This document shows, piece after piece, positions 45,995-56,611 of a DNA stretch of 64,000 nucleotides. The position numbers and the translations under genes are program-made. Source of the DNA: Planococcus citri (Eukaryota > Arthropoda > Insecta > Hemiptera > Pseudococcidae); assembly GCF_950023065.1 (NCBI RefSeq), contig NC_088679.1, positions 63,488,001 to 63,552,000 of the forward strand. The letters run 5' to 3'. The notes below the pieces were generated by a model, which had not been told where the DNA came from, did no database searches, and saw only the letters and a list, made by a program, of their open reading frames with translations. Positions within the stretch are counted from its first letter, which is position 1, and each line of letters starts with the position of its first letter.

Positions 45995-46607
45995 GGGCCG
46001 ATTCCGCATACACGATTGCATACCCGATTGCATACCCGGTCCGCCTGATTTTTGAGTGTTGAGATCTCGAGGTCTATCCGACGAAAATCAATGAAATTTG
46101 AAATATAGATACTATGAAGCAATTAGAAAAAAATGTCGGATGGGATTTTTAATTACTTGAATAGTTTTGGAATTATCAATGATTGAAAAGTGTTCAAATT
46201 TCGTTTATTTTCAATTTCAAATTCTGCGAAAAATACTCAATCAAATGAAAATCGCTTCCGACATTTTCTTTTAATTGTTTCAAAGTATATATATTTCAAA
46301 TTTCATCTAATTCTGTTCAGTAGATCTCCAGATCTGAAGATGCATGCTGATAAGCAAGGTTTACACGCTGCTAGTTTATTCAATTCAAGCAACCGCAACT
46401 ACCGCAAGTAACTTGATTTTTTAATTAATTGACAGATTATCCATTCTATTTCACGATGAAAAATAATGAATACAAGTAAATTTATTTGATCAGAGATGAT
46501 CAAGTACTTAAAAGTGAATGTACTTGAATTAAGTAAACTTGCAACGTGTGAATCTTAGTCAAGGATTCTGCCTGCTGCTTATGCAATAAAGTATGCGGAA
46601 TCGGCCC
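45995..46607. mobile_element. TTAA-flanked MITE
   Basis: The termini GGGCCGATTCCGCATAC and GTATGCGGAATCGGCCC are flanked by TTAA on both sides (45991-45994 and 46608-46611). TTAA duplication is the piggyBac signature. The GGG ends are not the typical piggyBac terminus, so the superfamily remains open. It is 613 bp with no credible coding sequence. Confidence 0.8.
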
Positions 46608-46693
46608 TTAAAAAAAAAAAAAAGATTCACTCTACTATGTACATGATTAGCATAATAAGGTTTATTTTTACATTTTGAACTCTGTGAGTACGG

Positions 46694-46915
46694 TTGTGTG
46701 CCCTGTCTGTGAGAAAAACAGTTCATCCTAATTTATCCGTTGACGTTTTTGAGTTTGAAGAAAATGAGTTTGTTGAAGACTACAAAAACGCTCGTAAGCG
46801 GTCCTGGAAAAAGGATTTGACGGATAAAATACGTTTTCACCGACTCGGTAAAAAAATTTTGAATCCTGTGCTGGCCTCTGAGCATCGTCAACTTGCTTAT
46901 CAACGTATGCAATAG
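46694..46915 (+). pseudogene. Unrecognised coding fragment
   Basis: An open frame encoding HPNLSVDVFEFEENEFVE, RSWKKDLTDKIRFHRLGKK and ASEHRQLAYQRMQ, then stop. The composition is protein-like (charged, few simple repeats). No upstream exon or family was recognised. Confidence 0.25.
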
Positions 46916-47168
46916 TTTGCTTGCAATTTTTTTACCTGCACTTTTTGAAAATGGATTCCAGTCAACTGAATTCATTTAAATTATTACTACAGAACTATAA
47001 TTTCCCCATCTGGTCTTGATTTGAAAAGCAGAACTGCTTTCCACCTTATATAGCCATGGCTACATAGTTTATCTAAGAGTAGTGAGGTATTCCACTTCAT
47101 TCACTCATATGTAGAAAACATACATAGCTATAAAAATCGATAATCGAAATCGAAATATTGATACATCG

Positions 47169-47231
47169 ATTTTGAATTATCGATTAAAACATTTCCCAAG
47201 GCCCTATTTATCCCATATCCCTACCCACAGG
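47169..47231 (+). repeat. Direct repeat, left copy, flanking a composite element
   Basis: TATCGATTAAAACATTTCCC followed by CCCTATTTATCCCATATCCC recurs at 48627-48678 with a few changes. The two copies bracket the GGATCAC element and the palindromic MITE. Confidence 0.75.
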
Positions 47232-48097
47232 GTTGCTGCGGATCCTCAAAAAAAGGATCCGGATCACGGATCATGGCGAAAAATATGATCCGGATCACGG
47301 ATCACGGATCATTGCCAAAAAAAGGATCCGAATCCGGATCACGGATCAAAACTTCACGGATCCTTTTTTTTTTTTTTAAATTACCTCGTCGACTGAGTTA
47401 GAAAAGCCTAAAAGGTGCGATGATGGAACGGAACCTAATACATTGCTCTTTCTCATTGTGGTTTTCAATCATTAAATCGTGTAATTTCTACTTGAAACCG
47501 AGATTAGTCATTAATTTATCGTGAAAAATGTCCGAAAATAAGATCCGATGTGTTCGGAAGCGTTTATTTCTAAGGTCTAATGTATTAAAAGAACAAAGAA
47601 CGGAAAATGTCCGATAGCGATAATGTTATGAAAAGTGATTTGAAACATACAAACAGTTACATTAGTAATACTGTACAGAAAAAACCCAGACGTGACAGTT
47701 TTGATACAATACCAACAGACAGCCCACCATATAAGTACCAAGGTGATTGCGTAAGGAAACAAAGTGAAAGGAGGAAACTCCCGGGTCATTCCTGCTAATC
47801 GTGTAAGGACTTCTATGAATCTCAAAAACTTATTTATGGTGGAACAGCTGTGGCGCAGATGATAGATAAATGTTCCAGACACCGCTATAAATACGAACGT
47901 TCAGTAACACCACCTGGTATTTGGGATGTCCGATTGTCCGATTCCCACCATCACCTCCGTCACCTTCGATACTCACACAAAACTCGCCTTCAATACTCAC
48001 TGGACACAGAGTCACGAGTCACACACACCAGAAAAAAAAAGGATCCGTGAAAATTTGATCCGTGAGGCAGTTTACACGGATCACGGATCACGGATCA
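47231..48097. mobile_element. Element with GGATCACGGATC subterminal repeats carrying a host gene fragment
   Basis: Starts near CAGGGTTGCTGCGGATCC. Both sides (47240-47370 and 48040-48097) are packed with GGATCCGGATCACGGATC units, on the right GATCCGTG and CACGGATCACGGATCA. Between them is a CtIP/Sae2 domain fragment (47607-47950). The right end is cut by a palindromic MITE. The CAGGG start and dense subterminal repeats resemble the hAT-like element at 31642, but no target duplication can be shown. Confidence 0.6.
47607..47950 (+). pseudogene. Captured fragment of a CtIP/Sae2-type DNA-end-resection protein (C-terminal domain)
   Basis: The frame starts MSDSDNVMKSD and runs DSFDTIPTDSPPYKYQG, SERRKLPGHSC, a stop (TAA at 47796-47798), then SCKDFYESQKLIYGG, DKCSRHRYKYERS and TPPGIWDVRLSD. 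The RKLPGH-C-x-x-C, CSRHR and TP...W pattern is that of the SAE2/CtIP C-terminal domain, which activates MRE11 at DNA double-strand breaks. The family has Lys or Glu where this copy has the stop. It sits without introns inside a transposon-like element, so it is a captured or processed gene fragment, not the host gene. It is probably not translated in full. Confidence 0.8.
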
Positions 48098-48626
48098 TAG
48101 ACATTATTGGTATTACGTCACAATGAGGACTAATGGTTCTTGCTGTGCGCTGATTGGCTGGTTGGTTTGTTATTAAATTATCAGTCAAGTTGGCGCAAAA
48201 TTACGTCTAATTAATCAAATATCTCAGTAATTACTGAGAATAATTAAAAAGTAATTAGATATTTGAAATCTACGCATCTGAAAACATGCATGAGAAGTTC
48301 AAAAATGAATAAAGTGGAAATTCTCGCGAAATAAATCGTTTATCAGTGTTAGGAATTCTGGTTTTTATCATTGTAAACAGAGAGCACAATTCGCGACACT
48401 GATAAACGATTTATTTTGCGAGTATTTCCACTTTATTCATTTTTGAACTTCTCGTGTACGTTTTCAGATGCGTAGATTTCAAATATCTAATTACTTTTTA
48501 ATTATTCTCAGTAATTACTGAGATATTTGATTAATTAGACGTAATTTTGCGCCACAAACCAACCAGCCAATCAGCGCACAGCAAGAATCATTATGCCTCA
48601 TTGTGACGTAATACCAATAATGTCTA
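48098..48626. mobile_element. Palindromic MITE
   Basis: From TAGACATTATTGGTATTACG to its mirror CGTAATACCAATAATGTCTA. The arms pair over almost their whole length around a centre near 48365. The left arm has ~20 extra bases (about 48168-48190). It is inserted directly after the GGATCAC repeats of the neighbouring element and before the direct-repeat copy at 48627. Confidence 0.85.
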
Positions 48627-48678
48627 TTATCGATTAAAACATTTCCAAAGTCCCTATTTATCCCATATCCCCACCCAC
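48627..48678 (+). repeat. Direct repeat, right copy
   Basis: Second copy of the 47169-47231 sequence (TATCGATTAAAACATTTCCA then CCCTATTTATCCCATATCC). Confidence 0.75.
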
Positions 48679-49924
48679 ACCCTCAAAAATTAGTATGGAG
48701 TTATTAAAAAACCCTCAGTCAGAAATAGAAGCCATTTCACAAGGTAGTACGTGAAGTACCTCCTATCTAGAAACGGCATCGGTTACTGTACTGAGGTAGC
48801 CTTAGGCGATTTTGCTTATGTACACATCGTCTACATACATTATCTAAGAGAAGTAAACTACACCTTGTTGTTGTTGTTGTCTGTTGAAAAAGTTAGCGTT
48901 GTGTCTGTTCTTTTTTTTTTACCAAGTAGGTAAACAAACGGCAAACCTACTTAAACTAGGAATTACTGGTAAATTACCAGTAATTTCTAGTTTCATAAAG
49001 CAAGCGCACCACCGACTTCTTGCGTCAGCTAGAATGCTAGATACTGAAGCAACTCATATGTATTGTCGTTTCACATTTTAGCTCAGTACTTTTTGAATGT
49101 ATGCATTACGTAGATCGAATTATTAATTATTAATTATCATAATTGTATTGTCATAAAATGGAATTTCCGCCAACGCGACCACCAACTCCACCACCACAAA
49201 CGTAAGTACTGTACTCTTAACTTCAATTATTATAGTGTAATCGCGATAACTCCGAGGTATTTTTTCTTCAACTTACATCGTTAACTCGAAAACTACAATA
49301 AATTGAAGCAACTTTCACCCTTCAGCTTCGAGTTATCGCGATTCCACTGTATTTTTTCACAAATTATAGTTGCTAAGATAATACTGATTTTCAGGAAAGA
49401 ACCAAGAACACTGCAGTGGCTGGCAGTTTAGGCTGTAATACAAATAGACGATTGGGGTAACTATATTTCAGCAGAAGAAATGCATGTACCGCCGGTGATC
49501 ATACGCAGGTTGAATATCACTGCCTTGAACATAGGTACCTTCGTAATTGTTATCTATCATGTTCGTTTTATAAATTATCTTTTTTTTTGTTTGGTAGATA
49601 TCTAAGTTATAACGTTCATATTTTTAAAAAATCAAAGTCTTTTTCGTTTTTTAGTCTCGTAGTAAGTTATAACGTGTTATAAGTTTTTTTAAAAAAACGT
49701 TCCTATTTTTAAGAAAATCAAATTCTTTTTCGTTTTTTAGTCGCGTATTAAATCATAACGTTTCATATTTTTTAAGAAAAATTGTTTACCTACTTATTTT
49801 TAATTAAGTAAATTTCAAGAATTTTTTGCATCGTATTTTTTTTTTTTTTAAATTTCTCGGAACAAGCGGGTCGCTTTGGGTCGGCTCCGGAAAGTCTAGG
49901 GGCCCCAAAGTGACCCGCCTACTA
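48679..49924. other. Spacer with weak exon-like pieces
   Basis: A short frame at about 48930-49081 (GKQTANLLKLGITGKLP) and a Pro-rich exon-like start at 49158-49201 (MEFPPTRPPTPPPQT, donor GTAAGT) followed by an acceptor near 49395 are visible. The joined frame stops soon (TAG near 49430). I do not support a gene here. Confidence 0.3.
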
Positions 49925-50615
49925 CTTGTTGTTAATGAACAGAACGAGGAAACGCTGAGCATAGCTTGTATCACGATCGGCGTTCCATACAATATTAATA
50001 TCGAGATGCATCGCTGTTTGCTCAATGACCCGCGCATGTTTCACGATACAAGCTTACAGATAGTAGCAGGAAATAAATGCATGAATACTGTTTATGATCT
50101 TGTCTATTTTCCAGAGCAAAAAATTAACTTTTCTTCGTTGTTTTCAGCTCGCTTTGTTTGAACTAAACAAAACTGAAGTAAAACTTTCGCTGATGCATTG
50201 CATAATCAAAGCCAGGCAGTTTTTCGCGGAGGTCAGTGGAAAAGAGTACCAAGAACAGCGGGACGACAATGAAAAAGCGTACATTTGTACAAATCCCCTG
50301 CTTAAGCATGATGTTTTGGCAAGTGTATATTACACTTTTACACTACCCATACCCAAGTAATAAATTGTGCCAAAAATCGTTTTTTCAGTATTATTTACCA
50401 CTTTACTAATGTTATTTATAATAAGCATTTATCTGGTTTAGATATAAGTAATTTACCTAGATAACCTTAAGTTAGAGTATTATCTGGTTTAGATATAAGT
50501 AATATACCTAGATAACCGTGAGTTAGAGTATAAAAATGGTTATGCATAATATTTTTCATAATAATTCAAAATTTGACAATTCTATCATTTTTTATTGGTT
50601 AGGTTGGGTTAGTCT
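49925..50615 (+). pseudogene. Duplicated gene block, copy 1
   Basis: Shares ~690 bp with copy 2 (58757-59440) at high identity, coding and non-coding parts alike. Coding parts: about 49937-50065 (NEETLSIACITIGVPYNI, NIEMHRCLLNDPRMFHDTS) and 50148-50360 (ALFELNKTEVKLSLMHCI, KARQFFAEVSGKEYQE, CTNPLLKHDVLAS). The splice donor found in copy 2 (GCA|GTAAAT) is GCAGGAAAT here, so splicing should fail. The terminal stop of copy 2 is also lost, adding YYTFTLPIPK. The family is not recognised. Confidence 0.55.
50431..50532. repeat. Two 51-bp tandem units after gene-block copy 1
   Basis: ATCTGGTTTAGATATAAGTA plus ATTTACCTAGATAACC..., repeated once with a few changes. The same pair follows copy 2 at about 59266-59367. 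Confidence 0.85.
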
Positions 50616-51120
50616 ATTCATTTCCATTTACGAATACACGACTCAAAAATAACTTTTAAATAACGTAGGTCTTCTATTTTTCGATATCTACTACCGATAC
50701 TAATGATCTATCGTATATTAGTTTATTTTTTTTTCCAACCGCATAGATAGACATTAACAAATTCATCTTTGGCGACTAAAAATTACCTATTTGGATATCC
50801 CAAGTCCCTTCGACCCAAAATAGGTATAAAATTGTCAATATAAGGATCAGCTAGGAAAAATATGCAACATAAGCGTTACTGGAGTAGAACGTATTATTTC
50901 TCACGAAAACGCTTAAATAGGTATGAGTATACTGTATTAATTGTTATTTTTTTTTCTTTTTAATTTTTTCCTACCATGACTTTCGAGTTGTTACTCCAGT
51001 GTTCTTAACCTTAAGCGATTTATAACGTGAATAATACTTTACCTATTCCTACTTTTATATGTAAAAAATGATGTATACTTATTTCTTATTCAATTCTGCC
51101 TAGAATACAATCAATCCGAG
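50616..51120. other. Spacer upstream of the LINE
   Basis: AT-rich sequence, nothing recognised. It may contain the truncated 5' end of the LINE. Confidence 0.35.
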
Positions 51121-52564
51121 CGGTTGATATGGAGAAATGCAGCCACCAGACAAGAAACCCAGATCATCGAACTCGGTAAACAGCTACAAGATCTACGCAG
51201 TAGAGTCAACCCCTCTTCTGAGGAAGAATTACTTGCCAAGCTCACTTCTAAAATCGACGAAACTGTAACAGCTGAGTTACAAAAGATATTTCCTGGTTCT
51301 GTACCCAAGAAACAGCCCTCCAAATATCAGAACAAATCGTCATCCGGAAATTCAGTGGTTAATACAAACACCATCTCCATTCCTGCACCCAATGCTATCA
51401 ACACCGAGAATGTTAACGCGGACAACCCTTCTTACACATCCGCTCTCGCAAGCAGCTCATCCATGGGACCTCCTAAATCTGTACCACCATCAAATCAAAG
51501 GCAAAATCATAGGGGAAAGAATCGCTCATGACGGAACTCTTTAGAGTTGCAGAACAAGGTTCATCATAATCGTGATGCATCGACAGCCAGTCAACGAAGT
51601 ACTGCCTCCTCTAATCGACAACTCAATAAAGAACATCGCTCGGTCGCTGATGCTGCCAATGATAACGAAGCGTGGCAGTTTAGCAAGGCTAGACAACGCG
51701 CTCTACTCCGAATGAAAAGGAAGATCACGAGACTTTTAGTCACCAACAGTCCACGCAAGACCAGCCACATTCTCAGGCCCAACCACTACTGAAATCTCGA
51801 TTGCCCTCTGGCAATAATGTCCTTGTCATCCCTGAGAAGAACGTGAATACCCCAGTTACTGACATTCTTCAGAAAGCAATCAACCCTTGGAAACACGGTC
51901 TTGGCTCTACAGTTAAATTCTCTTCAGGTGTCATTTTGGTAAAATGCCCGGACGCAGCAACTGCACGCAAATTTATGAAAGAGGTCGAATCAACCCAGGG
52001 TGTTTCCATCAAAAGCCCCACTTCACGAGTCCCTGAAGTCCACATTCACAACATTCCTCAGGATATCACCGAAGACCATATAAAATATGATGTTGGAATA
52101 GCTTGGAGTGAACCACCCATCAGCGTTAAATTCGTAAAATATCAATCTCCTAGCAAGGCGCATCTCAAGATTGCTTTTGTAGAAGTCGATTACACAACTT
52201 TCACCTTTGCTCAACAACACAGCTCTATTCGCATCTGATATGACGGGTGTCTAGTCGACTCAAGTATTCGGCTTCTTGGCCACCCGAGCAAACACTGTCG
52301 ACTACTTAAACGATTCGAAGTTACCACTCCTGCTGGCGAATGTCTCGACTGCCGCTACCACAACCATGAAATAAAACGTTGTAAACTCCCGAGAAATTGA
52401 TTGGTCAACACCAAACACGAGTACTACGACTGTTCCTTTCGTAACAAACTGACCGAGAAGATCCGCGGTCAATATAAACTCTTCTCTGCATCTTTGATCA
52501 ACACCGCCGAAAAACAACAGAACACGGACGGAGGATCCGATAAAGAAATAAGTAATGGCCAGTG
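51121..52564 (+). pseudogene. LINE ORF1 (Gag-like) remnant
   Basis: Starts near MIWRNAATRQETQIIELGKQ with a short coiled-coil-like stretch. A Ser/Pro/Asn-rich linker follows, then a basic segment (51547-51792), then a nucleic-acid-binding part (HIHNIPQDITEDHIKYDVG, about 52040-52100). Degenerate Cys/His knuckles close it (GHPSKHC and CLDCRYHNHEIKRCK, about 52276-52390). There are stops at 51529, 51790, 52236 and 52398, and a frame change near 51795. The arrangement is that of ORF1 in R1/Jockey-group LINEs, directly followed by the endonuclease-RT ORF. Confidence 0.8.
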
Positions 52565-54680
52565 AACTATCTGTGTTTCAGCAATGCCAACCAAGATTCA
52601 AAGAGTACTTCATTGCTTCATGCATTGGCAATCCAGAAAAAGGAGGACATCATCCTACTGTCAGATCTGTACCTTTATAATGGTGTTCTCTCATTCAGCG
52701 GATGGAACATCTTACAAAATAACCGCACAGCCCTACTCATACATCGCAATTTACCGTTCTCTGTTCAACCCACGCCACAGACATCCTTGCAGCTACAGTC
52801 CTTGGTGCACTTTTTGTCTCCGCTTATGTACCACCTCTACCCAACCAAGACCCGACCAACCTCAAGATAGCTATTGACAAACTGACCTACTTAATATCCA
52901 AATTCAACGGTCCAGTAGTCATTGGTGGAGACTTCAATGCATACTCCTCTCGCAACTCTGTTCATATCTCAAATAAACGAGGTGAAATACTCGAGAACTT
53001 TGTCAATATCTCCAACTACCACATCTTCAATGACCGGACACCAACCAGGCACTGGATGTATAATCAACAACCACGTAGTGCTTCTCCAGACTTCACCTTT
53101 GGTGATCCTATTGTTAGCAACTGGAATGTCAACTCAAATGATTTACTCTCAGATCACCGCCTGATTACTTACTTTGTCAATACTGCTATCGCTGCCTCTC
53201 CACCAAAGTTGAAATGGAAGCTCGACTACGATATGTTCATTCAACAGCTCACAACTTCAGACATTCCGATCCTTCACCCTGACGCCTCAAAAGAAGAAAT
53301 TGATGAATATTGCACACAGTTAGCCCATCAACTGTCGATCATTGCTCAGCAGTGTTCAACGCAAGTTCTTACCGGTCCAATTGTACCATGGTGGACCCCT
53401 GAACTTGCAGAACTTAAGCGGATTTTTTGCCGAATCGATCAACTTGTCTGTAAGCCCAACAACTCACCAACAGACCAAATTGTACTCAATCGCTTCAATG
53501 CTAAATTCCGCAAGTTATACCACTCTGCTATACATGAAGAGAAAATTCGCGCTTGGTGAGAATTCGTCTCAAATAAGAAGGCTTGGGGACTTGCCTATTG
53601 TAAGCTTGTTAAGGACAAAAACAAGCAATCCAACGTTCCTGCCAACATCCTTGAAAAGAAACAGCAACTCTTAGACATCAAATTCCCCGATGACCCATTT
53701 CCAGAACAATTATCCAGCGTATCGGTACTCGGCACATATGGTCCACCACCACTTATCACATACAAAGCGGTGTCCAGTGTGTTAAAGTCAGCGAACAACC
53801 GTAACCCACCCGGACCAGACGGTCTTGGCTATAAGGTTGTAAAAGCTCTCAACCTTACCAAGCCGGATATCCTTCCGGAAATATTTAACCAATGTGTCTC
53901 CAGCGGACATTTTCCAAGTCCATGGAAAGTCGGACGTGTGACAATGATTCCTAAACCTGGCAAAGATCCTCAGTCCTTTGATGGCTATCAACCAATTACC
54001 CTGTTATCTACAATCGGTTAAACATTTGAAAGACTGATTAAAAACCAACTTGAAGTATACCTACAACTTCATCACAGACAATAGGGGTTTGTTGCCAGTA
54101 AAAGCTGCAAACAGGCTGTACAGGATCTCCTGAATCGTATCGATGAACTCTGTGGTTTTCAACTTACCGCACTCATCTCATTGGATATAAGAGGCGCTTT
54201 CGACCACGCTCGATGGACAGACATTATCTGTATTCTCAATAAACGGCTGATCCCTCACTACATCATTGCTCTTATAGCATCATACTTCGATAATCGCACC
54301 GTCGAATTTCTAGGTATCAGGCAACCGCATCACCAGAGGATGCCCCCAGGGGTCATCCATAGGACCGACGCTTTGGGATGTAGATTTTGTATTATGTTAT
54401 TAATAGCTGAACTCCTAGCGGAACACTTCGCAGACACATTTTGCTACGCCAATGATACTCTAGAAGTGGTAGCAGCAGACACTACATCAGAACTGTGACA
54501 ACGTGCTCAAACGATTACAGACCGCACCATTGAGTTTCTCGCTACCAGAGGCCTCACATTGAATACTAGTAAAACTGAGTAGGTCATTATCGATCGAGGC
54601 ACAAAGAAAGTTAAAAGATGCTACCCGAAAGCAGTATCAGACACAATTCTTGAAAACTGTGATCCAGAGGAATGAGAGGA
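52565..54680 (+). pseudogene. LINE ORF2 remnant (endonuclease and reverse transcriptase), R1/Jockey-like
   Basis: The APE-type endonuclease begins LCFSNANQDSKSTSLLHALA and continues after a frame change with VIGGDFNAYSS (about 52918) and SDHRLITYF (about 53150). The RT has NPPGPDGLGYKV (about 53800), MIPKPGKDP, YQPITLLSTIG, ISLDIRGAFDHARW (about 54175) and the motif MPPGV. The catalytic box is CYANDTLEV (about 54441-54467), where Asn replaces the first Asp of YADD. Nonsense codons lie at 53557, 54019, about 54082, 54496 and 54580. The C-terminal end is missing after about 54680, so the element is 3'-incomplete and inactive. Confidence 0.85.
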
Positions 54681-55395
54681 GGGAATATTATACACAAAAA
54701 CATCCCAAAACTGATGTTTAGGTATTGCTACGAATCGTCAATTTTCTGGAAATAAGGGTTTGGTGGGTAAAAATATGACCAGTGATGTTAAGGAGCACAT
54801 GCTCGCTGCGCATATGGGCTGATTTACTGTCTACCAATTTTGAGGGAATGCGCGAAATATGTATGAGAAAAAAAACATGTGACATACTATAGGCCAGGAG
54901 ACCACCTAAAATGAGCATAATTTTAAAAAAAAAAGTTCAGTAGTCGATCAAACAAAATAGGCATGTACATCCACACATACAAAACTGATACAAAATTTTT
55001 GCCGCTCCCATGCGGAAAAATGTACTAAGCCCAAAATCCCCACGAAAATGTCCAGTTTGTGACTTTTTTATTACTATTTTTTTAAAGAAGTTATAACGAT
55101 CGATCGATCGTTTTTTTTTCAATCATATTCAATAAGTATGTTACGCAGCAAGTATGAAAATATAAGAAAAACATTTGTGGAACAACCTGCATGAACCAGT
55201 CGCAAAAATTGATTTTTCAAATTAAGATTGTAAAAAATTATATTTTTAAAATGTAGTCTAGATAATATTTATAAAGATATTTTTTCAATTTGTATAATAA
55301 TTTGTAGGTAAAATTTGCTATGGGAGGGAACATCTATATACACTATTTGTAATATTCATTCCTTTTATAAAATTGAAATTAATCTTTTAGGCTAG
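54681..55395. other. Spacer downstream of the LINE
   Basis: AT-rich; no gene, tail or repeat that I can support. GATCGATCGATCG occurs at about 55099-55111. Confidence 0.35.
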
Positions 55396-55812
55396 AGTTT
55401 TCCTATGCAAATAGTGAGAACTCTGGGAGAGTGTTTACTGTTCCATGCTGCAGTTAATAATGAATTCTTAATCAGTCAATGCGTATGGAATTTATTAGGC
55501 TACCCTCCTGTAACAAAAAGATGTAAATATAATTAAGTGGGAAAATGTGTCGTAGTCTACTTTGCCAGCCATGTGCTGAATTGTTGGACAGTAAATAGAT
55601 CAAATGCTCAAATTATAGAAGAATCCTACGAAGCTAGGATTGCTTATCAAATTGTAGAACCCACCTCAACGTTTTTAATTTATAGGTACTAATTTGTTTT
55701 TTTGAAAATATTTTTTCAGGAAGCCAAGAAAGAGTGTATCATTGCATTCAGGAACACTCCAAAAATTGATCGGATCCGTTGGGTCAGAATGACCCACCAA
55801 AAAAATAAGTGA
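55396..55812 (+). pseudogene. Unrecognised decayed exons
   Basis: After a TAG acceptor-like site, 55396-55692 is open apart from one TAA (55534-55536). It reads MQIVRTLGECLLFHAAVNNE, QCVWNLLGYPPVTKRC, then VVVYFASHVLNCWTVNRSN and YEARIAYQIVEPTSTFL. A second exon-like piece follows a TTTTTTCAG acceptor at 55720-55812 (EAKKECIIAFRNTPKIDRIR, then TGA). The text looks like real protein, but I do not recognise it. The in-frame stop suggests a relic. Confidence 0.35.
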
Positions 55813-56004
55813 GAGGGCAAGGCAGCGCTAATTTCAAGTTTTATGTTTAAGTTGTATCATTTGTGGAGGGAGGGGGGGTTAATATGTATGTAATTCATTT
55901 TTACATTTACTTTTATGATTTGTTAATTTTCGTGTAATTTTACTTTTTTTAATTTTTTGACTCGTAATTTATGTATTTTTCATTTGATTGGTTGGTTTGT
56001 AAAT

Positions 56005-56275
56005 TAATCAAGAAGTAAGCGTCCTAGAAAGAAAAACTGATGACCTTGTGTCCATTGGAAATTTAATTCTCCACAATTCTCCGCAATATCATTTTTCCAT
56101 AGAGTGCATTGTTCCTCCCCCAGATTGATTTTTATGAAACCGAGTTTGCCAATTTTTCAACACATTCGTTTCAATAATTTGCTAACCAAGTTTCCTAATA
56201 ATCAATCTGGAGGAGGAATAAAGCATTCTACAGAAAAATTACCGACTTATTGCCATAGTTTTATTTTTTTCTATG
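56005..56275. repeat. Diverged hairpin related to the 15473 palindrome
   Basis: AAGTAAGCGTCCTAGAAAG, GTCCATTGGAAATTTAATTC and CCCAGATTGATTTTTATGAA match the internal unit of the 15473-16939 element. The second half is a rough reverse complement (CAATCTGGAGGAGGAATAAA). Confidence 0.65.
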
Positions 56276-56611
56276 ACGCTTACTTTGTGTGCTTATCCTC
56301 GTGCGAACGTTCGGAATTCAACAGAAGCGTATTTTTCAAAGAGTGTAGTTGTCCAAGCTCAGCGCCGCGAGAATTCGAATTAATGTGAGGAGCGATATTC
56401 CAAAACGCACTTAAGACCATTTTTTTCGAATTGCGTTTTTTGGCGCCTTCTGGTGGATAATGTATGGACTTTCATACCTACACTTCTAATCTACCCAAAT
56501 ACAGCGCGAATCCCATCTAAAAAGCCAATTTTTAAAAAAATTAAAAAATGAAAGTCCCGCCAAAACGGCCTTTATCCAGTGATTGTTGGAAATGTGTTTT
56601 AATTAAAGAGC

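Noticed and set aside
47240..48097. Regular GGATCACGGATC repeats, considered as a CRISPR-like array
   Set aside because: There are no spacers of constant length, the repeats are subterminal to a transposon-like element, and the genome is eukaryotic.
48930..49440. A possible small gene starting MEFPPTRPPTPPP
   Set aside because: The spliced frame stops within about a dozen codons of exon 2 and nothing else supports it.
56035..56065. Hammerhead-ribozyme-like string CTGATGA ... GAAAT
   Set aside because: The required stem between the two conserved boxes does not form, and the sequence is explained as a diverged palindrome unit.
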